35,860 bases of DNA from Bacteroidota bacterium (GTDB lineage: Bacteria > Bacteroidota > Bacteroidia > UBA7662 > JAIXUI01), in NCBI GenBank assembly GCA_027484125.1, contig JAIXUI010000012.1:1-35860 (forward strand), written 5' to 3'. This document shows positions 24,978-32,524 of this stretch, piece after piece (the first letter of the stretch is position 1; every line of letters starts with the position of its first letter). The notes below the pieces were generated by a model, which saw only the letters and a program-made list of their open reading frames with translations, was not told where the DNA came from and ran no database searches. The position numbers and the translations under genes were made by a program.

Positions 24978-25607
24978 ATGAACGACGCAGTTTTAGCCTA
25001 CACCGAAGCACACAGCCGAAAAGAGCCTGAGCTTTTGGCCAAACTGCGCCGAACAACTCATTTGCAAACGCTCAACGCCCGCATGTTGTCGGGTTGGACG
25101 CAAGGCCAATTGTTGGGAATGCTGGTACAAATTAGTGGCGCCAAACGAATGCTCGAACTTGGCACCTTTACCGGCTATTCAGCCCTTTGCATGATGATGG
25201 ATGCCGACTCTGATGCGACTCTCGATACGATTGAACCAAACCGTGAATTGAGTTATTTACATCAGGCATTCTTTCAGGAAGCCAACCTGAGTGAGCGAAT
25301 AAAGGTCCATTACCGGGAAGCAGACCAAGTACTTCCTAAATTACAAGGCCCTTACGACCTCATTTTCATTGATGCCGATAAAAAGCGAAACGAACTCTAC
25401 TATCAACTATGCCTTCCGTTGCTTCGTTCTGGCGGATTAATGCTGGTCGATAATGTGCTTTGGGACCAGAAAGTTGCTCATGAACAACATCAGGACCCCG
25501 ACACTGTTATAATCAGAGCCTTCAATCAACTGGTAGCATCAGATTCTAACGTAGATGTTTTGATGCTTCCCATGAGAGATGGCCTTTCTCTTATCAGGAA
25601 AAAGTGA
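24978..25607 (+). CDS. class I SAM-dependent O-methyltransferase (CCoAOMT-like family)
   Basis: A 209-residue methyltransferase. The SAM-binding motif I is LELGTFTGYSAL; the acidic motif LDTIEPN and the metal-site stretch FIDADKKRN, with a later VDNVLW, mark the cation-dependent O-methyltransferase family 3. Bacterial members methylate catechol-like small molecules or act in wobble-uridine tRNA modification (TrmR type); which applies here is not clear. It begins five bases after the aspS stop and ends 13 bases before the glucosaminidase gene. Position next to aspS gives slight support to a tRNA link. Confidence 0.9.
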   Translation: MNDAVLAYTEAHSRKEPELLAKLRRTTHLQTLNARMLSGWTQGQLLGMLVQISGAKRMLELGTFTGYSALCMMMDADSDATLDTIEPNRELSYLHQAFFQEANLSERIKVHYREADQVLPKLQGPYDLIFIDADKKRNELYYQLCLPLLRSGGLMLVDNVLWDQKVAHEQHQDPDTVIIRAFNQLVASDSNVDVLMLPMRDGLSLIRKK

Positions 25608-25620
25608 ATATTTGTCAACC

Positions 25621-27171
25621 ATGAAGTCCCCTCACTTCCTCATTTTACTCTTTGTGGCTCTCGCGACCCTCGGTAACGCACAAGCCCCAACCAAGAAACT
25701 TTCCAAAGCGGAATACGTAGAAACTTATAAAAACTTTGCGATTTTGAATATGCACAATACCGGCGTTCCTGCTAGTATTACACTAGCTCAAGGGTTGCTT
25801 GAATCGGGCATAGGCAATTCCGCCCTCGCGGTGAATGCCAATAACCACTTTGGCATTAAATGTCATAAAGAATGGACCGGTGAAACCTACACCATGGACG
25901 ATGACGCTAAGGACGAATGCTTCCGCAAGTATCCAACTGTTTACGAGTCCTATTTAGACCATGCCAACTTCATTAAAGGCAGACCGCGCTATGCCCCCTT
26001 GTTTCAACTCTCCCCTACCGATTACAAAGGCTGGGCACGTGGGCTGAAAGAAGCTGGTTATGCCACCAATCCCAAATACGCAGAACTATTAATCAACACC
26101 ATTGATGAGCTTAAGCTGCATCAGTATGATTTGGTGACCAAGTCTGAGTATGAGGCGTTGAATGGTAAACCTAAGGAGTCGAATGCAGTGGTAGATAGAG
26201 AGCCCGTCAATCGCCCACCTTTGATTGAAGAGGTGAATGGGCTTAAAGCTACTTATGTTCAACCGGGAGAAAGTATTTTTCAATTGGCTGAACGAGTAAA
26301 AATTGAAGCATGGAAGTTGGTAGCGTATAATGAGTTGAGCAAAGATTACCACTTCAAACCCGGAGACCGGATGTTCCTGGAGCGCAAGCATAAAAAAGCT
26401 GCCACTGATGTGTATGAAGTAAAAGTGGACGACAACTTACATGACATTGCGCAACAATTTGGAGTACGATTAGAAAGCTTGCGCTATCGCAACCGACTGG
26501 AAGAAGGAGAAGAGCCAGCTGAAGGTGAAGTACTCTTGCTTATCAAACGCAGAGAACTCAAGCCTAAAACCCGCCCGATCGCGGATATCGAAAGCCGCTA
26601 CCGCCTTAAAGCAGAAGCTGGCAAAGTTGCCGCTGCAAAAGCTTTTGACGATTCTGTAAAAGCATTAACGGAAAGTAAAGCAGAAAAAATCAGAAAAGAA
26701 AGCGCAGCAAAAATCAAGGAGAAAGACGAACAAATCGAATCTTTGACCATTGCCCGCGACAATATGTTGAAAGAGATAGACCAACTGCGTAAAGCAGTAA
26801 GATCGGGCACGAAGCCAAAAACCAACAAGAAAAGCAACCGAAGTGCAGCTGAAGAGGAGGAAGTTCCGGATGCTATTGAAGACCCTAATACCACTAGCAG
26901 TACAACCGGCGAACCCAATGTAAATGTAGAACCTATTAGGCCTGCTCCAAAAGATACTGTTAAAGAAGCCGTTCCAGCACCACAAGAAGTAGTAAACCCA
27001 GTCGTGGAAGAAACTACAAGCCCTGTTAGCAAAAAGTACAAAGTAGAAAAAGGCGACACCTTATTTAAAGTAGCTAGAAAGTTTGGTGTGAAAGTGGACC
27101 AAATCCGCAAGTGGAATCAGATGACCAACGACAATTTGAAAGCAGGCGAAGAAATCATCGTTGGCGAATAA
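25621..27171 (+). CDS. exported N-acetylglucosaminidase (GH73) with three LysM domains
   Basis: A 516-residue peptidoglycan hydrolase. It starts with a signal peptide (about 1-20), then a GH73 domain (about 30-170) with the probable catalytic Glu61 in GLLESGIG and the family stretch NNHFGIKCH. LysM domains follow at about 208-254 and 263-308, then a charged coiled-coil (about 330-400), a Pro/Thr/Glu-rich linker and a third LysM at the C-terminus (about 470-516). The LysM domains bind peptidoglycan. The frame extends back to 25579, but the ATG at 25621 gives a clean signal peptide. Seven bases separate it from hpt. Probable role: cell-wall remodelling. Confidence 0.94.
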   Translation: MKSPHFLILLFVALATLGNAQAPTKKLSKAEYVETYKNFAILNMHNTGVPASITLAQGLLESGIGNSALAVNANNHFGIKCHKEWTGETYTMDDDAKDECFRKYPTVYESYLDHANFIKGRPRYAPLFQLSPTDYKGWARGLKEAGYATNPKYAELLINTIDELKLHQYDLVTKSEYEALNGKPKESNAVVDREPVNRPPLIEEVNGLKATYVQPGESIFQLAERVKIEAWKLVAYNELSKDYHFKPGDRMFLERKHKKAATDVYEVKVDDNLHDIAQQFGVRLESLRYRNRLEEGEEPAEGEVLLLIKRRELKPKTRPIADIESRYRLKAEAGKVAAAKAFDDSVKALTESKAEKIRKESAAKIKEKDEQIESLTIARDNMLKEIDQLRKAVRSGTKPKTNKKSNRSAAEEEEVPDAIEDPNTTSSTTGEPNVNVEPIRPAPKDTVKEAVPAPQEVVNPVVEETTSPVSKKYKVEKGDTLFKVARKFGVKVDQIRKWNQMTNDNLKAGEEIIVGE

Positions 27172-27178
27172 AGACTAT

Positions 27179-27751
27179 ATGGAAAAAACACTCTGGTGCC
27201 ACGGAAGACCCTTTGTCCCACACATTCGATACGAAGTTATAAACCAGCGTTGCATAGAATTAGGCAACGTACTTCAGGCCCATTACCGCAATCAATGTCC
27301 AATTTTTCTGGTGGTTCTCAATGGTGCCTTCATGTTTGCGTCTGAACTCTTAAGACAATACCAAGGAGACTGTGAAGTTTCGTTTGTGAAGCTGGCCAGC
27401 TACTCTGGCACCACCAGCACGGGCAAAATCAAAGAACTAATTGGGCTGAACGAATCCTTGAAAGGGAGAGATGTGATTGTGGTGGAAGACATTGTGGACA
27501 CTGGCCATACCATGGCTCAGATTCTCAAGCAACTCGAAGCCATGCAAGTAGCATCGGTTGAAATTGCCACCTTGTTATTCAAACCGAAAGCCCTTGTAGA
27601 ACCTATCCAACCGCGATATGTGGGTTTTGAAGCAGAGAATCTCTTTTACCTAGGCTTTGGCTTAGATTACGACGGCTTAGGAAGAAACTGGCCTCATATT
27701 TATAAACTTGCCGAAGGCGAGATGGAAGCAGAGTCAAGCCTTAACAACTAG
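27179..27751 (+). CDS. hpt: hypoxanthine phosphoribosyltransferase
   Basis: A 190-residue purine salvage enzyme that joins hypoxanthine or guanine to PRPP. The PRPP-binding motif VVVEDIVDTGHT is near residues 100-111, and the earlier VVLNGAFMF segment fits the family. The length is typical. A frame open to 27161 would need a TTG inside the preceding gene, so the ATG at 27179 is chosen. The stop directly abuts an ATG at 27752, but the next gene probably begins at 27794. Confidence 0.95.
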   Translation: MEKTLWCHGRPFVPHIRYEVINQRCIELGNVLQAHYRNQCPIFLVVLNGAFMFASELLRQYQGDCEVSFVKLASYSGTTSTGKIKELIGLNESLKGRDVIVVEDIVDTGHTMAQILKQLEAMQVASVEIATLLFKPKALVEPIQPRYVGFEAENLFYLGFGLDYDGLGRNWPHIYKLAEGEMEAESSLNN

Positions 27752-27778
27752 ATGCTTGCTTCCACCGTTCTTGAAGCG

Positions 27779-27786
27779 TATTTTCG
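27779..27786 (+). promoter_or_regulatory. putative -7 box before the lipoprotein gene
   Basis: TATTTTCG, the same octamer as before aspS, one mismatch from consensus, seven bases before the preferred ATG at 27794. It suggests the lipoprotein has its own promoter and a leaderless or very short leader mRNA. Confidence 0.35.
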
Positions 27787-27793
27787 GGCTTCC

Positions 27794-28840
27794 ATGAAAC
27801 TCAAAGCCATTTGGGGATTTGCATTAGCGACCCTCCTCTCCGCCTGCTCCACTGATTTAGACATCAACAGCACTTGGAAAGAGATAACACTCGCTCATGC
27901 GCTACTCGATCCCAATGATACTACGCACTATATCAGAATCACCAAAGGTTTTTTGGACCCCAGCCGTTCTGCTTTGGAAATCGCCCGCATCGGCGACTCT
28001 ATCCGTTATAGCAGTCTCGATGTAATGGTGGAAAGATGGAAGAATGGAAACAGAGTCGATACTTTCCGTTGCCTTCCAGCCACTAACGTGCCTAAAGATT
28101 CCGGCGTTTTCGCCTTTCCGGAGCAAAATGTGTTCAGCTTTACCCATCTGCTCGACGCAGAGAGCGAGTACAGGCTGAAAGTAAAAACACCACTTGGCAA
28201 TCAGCTTTCTGCCAGCACCAACATTGTTCGTCCATTTAGAATCTATTCCCCACAACTACAGGGAAGAGTTTCTTTACTTCCAGCGGGTTCTACCCGTGTT
28301 GGATTTACAGCTCCTGTAGCAGGAAAAAGCTACCAACTTGTCGCTAGGTTACACTATTTAGAAGGCAATAGATTAGATTCTCGCCTTAATTACAAAAATC
28401 GTTGGGTTGATATGACTGTTGTTACCCAAGGTAACATCCGAGATGTATCCGGGACCGAGCGCATCGAACACAACCTTTTGGGGCGCTCTATCCTAAACGC
28501 ACTCAATGGTAGCTTGGCTAAAAGCGATACCATCGGGCGTATTTTTCTCGGTGTAGAATTTATTATTATTTGTGGAAACGAAACCCTCACCGACTACATC
28601 AACATCAATCAACCGGTACAAGCAGTTAATGACATTCGCCCAGTGTTTACCAACATTCAAAACGGAATGGGCATTTTCGCTTCAAGAACCACCTCGCCTA
28701 ACTTGAGAAACTTCATGGCTAGGCCTAATTATCCGGTGATGCCCAATATGGACCCTACCACTCAGTTCAGAGAAGTGGATGCAGGCCCAGGATACGACAC
28801 CTTGGTCATCAGCTTTCCACAGCTTGGATTCAGAAGGTAA
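27794..28840 (+). CDS. exported lipoprotein of unknown function
   Basis: A 348-residue protein with a lipoprotein signal ending LLSACS, so the mature protein should start at the lipid-modified Cys18. The rest is beta-rich with no membrane segment and no motif that I recognise; features include DTTHYIRITKGFLDP early and a repeated Asp/Ser-rich pattern. It resembles the general type of Bacteroidota outer-membrane-associated lipoproteins of about 350 residues, but I do not assign a family. A longer frame from the ATG at 27752 would put 14 residues before the signal peptide and is less likely. It ends at a strong terminator. Confidence 0.82.
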   Translation: MKLKAIWGFALATLLSACSTDLDINSTWKEITLAHALLDPNDTTHYIRITKGFLDPSRSALEIARIGDSIRYSSLDVMVERWKNGNRVDTFRCLPATNVPKDSGVFAFPEQNVFSFTHLLDAESEYRLKVKTPLGNQLSASTNIVRPFRIYSPQLQGRVSLLPAGSTRVGFTAPVAGKSYQLVARLHYLEGNRLDSRLNYKNRWVDMTVVTQGNIRDVSGTERIEHNLLGRSILNALNGSLAKSDTIGRIFLGVEFIIICGNETLTDYININQPVQAVNDIRPVFTNIQNGMGIFASRTTSPNLRNFMARPNYPVMPNMDPTTQFREVDAGPGYDTLVISFPQLGFRR

Positions 28841-28861
28841 TGCCCTAGCTCATAGCATTTT

Positions 28862-28895
28862 AAAGCCGCAGAAAAACCTATTCTGCGGCTTTTTT
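28862..28895 (+). terminator. intrinsic terminator after the lipoprotein gene
   Basis: A 12-bp perfect stem (AAAGCCGCAGAA with TTCTGCGGCTTT), seven-base loop, and a run of six T. It starts 21 bases after the stop codon. Confidence 0.95.
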
Positions 28896-29035
28896 ATGGC
28901 CAGACCCTGTTGAAACTCTTCAATGAATGTGAATATCTAACCTTCTCTATACGAGAATTGCCTTTCACAAAAGCAATTAACCAATGGTGTTATTTAGAGT
29001 AGGCTTTTTTTTAAGCATTAGTATTTTGTGGTAGA

Positions 29036-29055
29036 TTTTAATTGGACAATTAAAA
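29036..29055. repeat. perfect 9-bp inverted repeat upstream of the DUF1648 gene
   Basis: TTTTAATTG, two bases, then CAATTAAAA: a 20-base near-palindrome ending 49 bases before the ATG at 29105. The tight symmetry is typical of a dimeric repressor operator. No T-tract follows, and the two-base gap is too short for an RNA hairpin loop. The regulator is unknown. Confidence 0.5.
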
Positions 29056-29104
29056 CCAATCAGCTGCTGAGAAATTTCAAGAATCGACCATAAACACGAA
29101 AATC

Positions 29105-29623
29105 ATGAGTCAAATGAGCGCAGAAAGACCCATCATCCAGCTTGACAAAAGTGTTTTCGATAAGGCACTATCGCTAATTAGCTGGATTGGCAGCCTATTA
29201 AGTTTGATTTGGATAGTTAAGAATTATCCCCATTGGCCGGAAACGGTACCGGTACATTTCAATGCAGCCGGCCAGGCAGATGGTTATGGCCATAAAGCCA
29301 CCTTGCTGATGTTACCCATCATCATGTTTGGCCTCACTACCTTGCTCCAATGGATTTCCAACAAACCCCATTTGTACAACTATCCAACAGAAATAACGCC
29401 TGAGAACGCACTAAAAGAATACACTTTAGCCGCTAAGTTGATTCTTGTATTAAACGCCGTATTGGTGAGTTGTCTTACCGCTGTCATCGTAATAACGCAC
29501 GGTCCTGAAGGCGTTGACCCCAATGGACCCGGCATGTGGTTCTTACCGGTTCTGTTGATAGGGGTATTCGGAACCATCATTGGCTACTTCATTGCAAGAG
29601 GACGATCATCAACTACCTCATGA
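29105..29623 (+). CDS. DUF1648-domain integral membrane protein
   Basis: A 172-residue protein with four hydrophobic segments. The stretch between the first two, WPETVPVHFNAAGQADGYG, is the hallmark of the DUF1648 domain, also found in SdpI-type immunity proteins. This protein has the DUF1648 part without a recognisable SdpI C-terminal domain. Its function is unknown. It is a single-gene unit with an inverted repeat upstream and a terminator downstream, convergent with recF. Confidence 0.85.
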   Translation: MSQMSAERPIIQLDKSVFDKALSLISWIGSLLSLIWIVKNYPHWPETVPVHFNAAGQADGYGHKATLLMLPIIMFGLTTLLQWISNKPHLYNYPTEITPENALKEYTLAAKLILVLNAVLVSCLTAVIVITHGPEGVDPNGPGMWFLPVLLIGVFGTIIGYFIARGRSSTTS

Positions 29624-29638
29624 GCACATCTACCAAAG

Positions 29639-29664
29639 AGCCCTGAACTGTCGGGGCTTTTTTG
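29639..29664 (+). terminator. intrinsic terminator after the DUF1648 gene
   Basis: An 8-bp stem (AGCCCTGA with TCGGGGCT, one G-T pair), loop of four, then TTTTTTG. It starts 15 bases after the stop. The opposite strand lacks a good T-tract, so it serves the plus strand. Confidence 0.88.
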
Positions 29665-29682
29665 TTTTACTAAAGACATAAA

Positions 29683-30741
29683 CTACTTGCTACCAACCGG
29701 CAGGTGGTTGATTTCTTTTCCGATGGGCTCAAAGAGAGCGAATACTCGTTTGTAGTCGGTATCGGTGATGAATATTTGCCCAAACTGATCACGGGTAACA
29801 AGCTCCATGAGGTATTTCAGACGTTGCTGATCCAGCTTTTCGAAGATATCATCGAGTAATAAGAGCGGCTTCCTGGCTTTCACTTCCCAGAAGTAGTCGT
29901 GCTGAGCCAGTTTGAGCGCAATGAGAAATGACTTTTGCTGCCCTTGGGAAGCAAATTTTCTGAGCGATTGCCTGTTTAATGAAAAATCAACTTTATCCCG
30001 ATGAGGGCCTGAAAGTGTAAGACCAGCATTTTTTTCTTCTTGAAGTGGCCGAAGAGGCAGCTCCACAATCCCAAAACCAGGCAATTCATGAGCGCCTGCC
30101 ATGGTTTGATAATGAATTTGAAATGCCGGAAGCGCCTGATTAAGCAACCGGTTTCGATAAGAGCGAATCAACGCTTCTAATGGAGCACGTTGTAAATCAA
30201 TAATTTCAATCAAGTCATCATCCCAGCGCTGTAAAGATTGGCCTTGCTTGAGCAAAGCATTTCGTTGTTGAATAAGTTTGTTGTAAGCAAGCAGGGTTTC
30301 TAAATAATCTTGGTGGCATTGCGAGAGCCATCCATCGAAAAAACGACGGCGTGTTTCGGAACCTTCTGTGATGAGCAGTGTATCGGTTGGCGCAATCATC
30401 ACCACCGGAAACTGTCCAATATGGTCAGCCAACCTATTTATCGGTTGCCCTTGCTGTCGAAAGAGTTTCTTACCCGCTTGCCAACCAGCACTGATAACGT
30501 TTTTTGGGCTGTTTTCCAGCTCAAAATGCCCTTCAAGATAGAAAAATGAATGCCCAGAAGTGACTAACTGCGCATCTTGAAGACCGGAAAAACCTCTGGT
30601 CAAACACAAATAATAAATGGCTTCAAGGCGGTTCGTTTTACCGGAACCATTGGGCCCACTAAACAAATTGAGGCCATCCAACACGAGGCTGTCGCTTTCG
30701 ATATTTTTAAAGTTGCTGATTTCCAGCGACGACAGCTTCAT
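29683..30741 (-). CDS. recF: DNA replication and repair protein RecF
   Basis: A 352-residue SMC-like ATPase that helps load RecA at single-strand gaps. The Walker A motif GPNGSGKTN begins at residue 29, the ABC-type signature is LSGPHRDKVD, and Walker B is LLLLDDIFEKLD. Length and motifs fit RecF. In many bacteria recF is beside dnaA/dnaN; here it stands alone between DUF1648 and pdhA, as is usual in Bacteroidota. It is divergent from pdhA with a 59-base gap. Confidence 0.95.
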   Translation of the reverse strand: MKLSSLEISNFKNIESDSLVLDGLNLFSGPNGSGKTNRLEAIYYLCLTRGFSGLQDAQLVTSGHSFFYLEGHFELENSPKNVISAGWQAGKKLFRQQGQPINRLADHIGQFPVVMIAPTDTLLITEGSETRRRFFDGWLSQCHQDYLETLLAYNKLIQQRNALLKQGQSLQRWDDDLIEIIDLQRAPLEALIRSYRNRLLNQALPAFQIHYQTMAGAHELPGFGIVELPLRPLQEEKNAGLTLSGPHRDKVDFSLNRQSLRKFASQGQQKSFLIALKLAQHDYFWEVKARKPLLLLDDIFEKLDQQRLKYLMELVTRDQFGQIFITDTDYKRVFALFEPIGKEINHLPVGSK

Positions 30742-30769
30742 GAAATAATCAGGGTAATTGGTTTTTATC

Positions 30770-30777
30770 TATTTTAG
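30770..30777 (+). promoter_or_regulatory. putative -7 box of pdhA
   Basis: TATTTTAG, one mismatch from TAnnTTTG, 23 bases before the pdhA ATG, in the short divergent gap with recF. No -33 element recognised. Confidence 0.35.
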
Positions 30778-30800
30778 CGCCTCGAAAAAAGCGCGGCTAC

Positions 30801-31796
30801 ATGGCCAAAACAAAGATAACCAAAGAAACCTACATCAACTGGTACGAAAGCATGCAGTTGATGCGCAAGTTTGAGGAGAAATCTGCTCAGCTCTATGGTC
30901 AGCAGAAGATCAAAGGATTTTGCCATTTGTATATCGGACAAGAAGCAATTGTTGCCGGAACTTACTCGGTTATCCGCAAAGATGACCGCGTAATTACCGC
31001 TTATCGCGACCATGCTCATGCCCTAGCAGCCGGAATTTCTGCCAATGAAGTAATGGCCGAGCTTTACGGCAAAGCAACTGGCTGTTCAGGTGGAAAAGGC
31101 GGCTCTATGCACATGTTCTCTAAAGAGCATAATTTCTTTGGCGGACATGGAATTGTAGGGGGCCAAATTCCATTGGGAGCCGGGCTTGCTTTTGCAGACC
31201 AGTATCGCGGTGGCGACCAAGTAACTGTGTGTTACATGGGTGATGGAGCTTTGCGCCAAGGTGCATTGCATGAAACCTTCAACATGGCCATGCTTTGGAA
31301 ACTCCCGGTAATTTTCGTTTGCGAAAATAACTTTTACGCCATGGGAACCTCTCTTGAGCGAACTTCCAATGTACTTGACATCTACAAATTAGGGTTGGCC
31401 TATGACATGCCTTCTAAAGCGGTCGATGGAATGACCTGCGAAGAAGTTCATAAAGCCATGGACGAAGCAGTAGAGCGTGCTAGAAAAGGCGAAGGCCCCA
31501 CCTTCCTTGAAATAAGAACCTACCGCTACAGAGGCCACTCCATGTCGGACCCAGCAAAGTACAGAACCAAAGAAGAATTAGAAGAATACCGCTCTCAAGA
31601 CCCTATTGAGAAGGTAAAAAACACTATTCTCTCCAAGAAATATCTCACAGAAGCTGAATTGGAAGCAATTGATAGCCGAATTAAAGCGGTGGTCAATGAA
31701 TCCGTTGATTTTGCAGAAAACTCTCCGTGGCCGGCAGAATCAGAGCTTTTCACCGACGTTTACGTACAAAGCGATTACCCCTTCATCACTGACTAA
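30801..31796 (+). CDS. pdhA: pyruvate dehydrogenase E1 component, alpha subunit
   Basis: A 331-residue thiamine-diphosphate enzyme subunit that decarboxylates pyruvate in the pyruvate dehydrogenase complex. The cofactor-binding motif runs from GDGALRQGALHE to CENN, and the later RYRGHSMSDPAKYR is the conserved loop phosphorylated in mitochondrial enzymes. Length fits the two-subunit (alpha-beta) E1 type, so a separate beta subunit is needed and is not in the window. It could in principle be a branched-chain or acetoin E1, but the motif context favours pyruvate. It is followed after eight bases by a TPR membrane protein. Confidence 0.93.
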   Translation: MAKTKITKETYINWYESMQLMRKFEEKSAQLYGQQKIKGFCHLYIGQEAIVAGTYSVIRKDDRVITAYRDHAHALAAGISANEVMAELYGKATGCSGGKGGSMHMFSKEHNFFGGHGIVGGQIPLGAGLAFADQYRGGDQVTVCYMGDGALRQGALHETFNMAMLWKLPVIFVCENNFYAMGTSLERTSNVLDIYKLGLAYDMPSKAVDGMTCEEVHKAMDEAVERARKGEGPTFLEIRTYRYRGHSMSDPAKYRTKEELEEYRSQDPIEKVKNTILSKKYLTEAELEAIDSRIKAVVNESVDFAENSPWPAESELFTDVYVQSDYPFITD

Positions 31797-31804
31797 GCAC
31801 ATTC

Positions 31805-32524
31805 ATGAGTCAAAAGGAAAAAGAAGCAGGTTCAACGAAACCTGTTCAACAAGACGAAACCTTCGCTGATACCCTTGATCATCAGCTTGAAGAAACCATT
31901 TCACGCTCTGAGGCCTTTATTGAAACCTATAAAAACAAGCTCCTTGCAGGTCTGGGAATTCTGTTGTTGGTTTTTGGCGCATATTACTATGTTTGGCATA
32001 TCTACCTGCCAGGCCAAGAGCAAGAGGCTCAGGAGCAAGCCTACATGGCGCAGCGCTGGTTCGAAAATGACTCTCTTGACCTAGCCATCAAAGGCAAAGG
32101 GCAGTATGCAGGTTTCGAAACTATTGCTGATGAGTATGGCATGACCAAAATTGGGAAACTTTCTCACTACTACCTCGGAATCGCTTACCTCCGCAAAGGC
32201 AAATTTCAAGAAGCTATTGATGAGCTTGACAAATTCAGCTCTGACGATATGATGCTTGCAGCTGTTGCTCTTGGAGCAAAAGGAGATGCCATGCTAGAAT
32301 TAGGTCAAAAAGAAGATGCGCTTGCTCAGTATGAAAAAGCAGCAAGCACCAACGAAAACCGCTTTACAACCCCAATCTATCTTCAAAAAGCAGCAGAACT
32401 TGCTGAAAACTTGGGACAAAAAGAAAAAGCATTGGAAATCTTTAATCGCCTCAAAGACGAATACAAAGAAACTAACGAAGGCATGAACGCTGAGAAATAC
32501 ATCGCTCGCATTCAAGCTAAGTAA
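31805..32524 (+). CDS. membrane-anchored tetratricopeptide repeat protein (YfgM-like)
   Basis: A 239-residue protein with a charged N-terminus, one membrane helix (about 41-58) and about four TPR-like helical repeats, such as YYLGIAYLRKGKFQEAIDEL and AKGDAMLELGQKEDALAQYE. The layout resembles YfgM, a periplasmic-facing partner of the SecYEG translocon and chaperones, but this is similarity of architecture only. It follows pdhA after eight bases. Its stop overlaps the ATG of the next gene by one base (TAATG), and a perfect terminator hairpin begins 20 bases after its stop. Confidence 0.88.
   Translation: MSQKEKEAGSTKPVQQDETFADTLDHQLEETISRSEAFIETYKNKLLAGLGILLLVFGAYYYVWHIYLPGQEQEAQEQAYMAQRWFENDSLDLAIKGKGQYAGFETIADEYGMTKIGKLSHYYLGIAYLRKGKFQEAIDELDKFSSDDMMLAAVALGAKGDAMLELGQKEDALAQYEKAASTNENRFTTPIYLQKAAELAENLGQKEKALEIFNRLKDEYKETNEGMNAEKYIARIQAK

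Noticed and set aside
26598-27110. 170-codon hydrophobic-looking minus-strand frame opposite the LysM glucosaminidase gene
   Set aside because: It is the antisense of the charged coiled-coil and linker, whose codons read as hydrophobic on the other strand.
28896-29104. Possible tRNA or small RNA between the lipoprotein and DUF1648 genes
   Set aside because: No cloverleaf, CCA end or T-loop sequence could be found; only short hairpins and the palindrome at 29036-29055.
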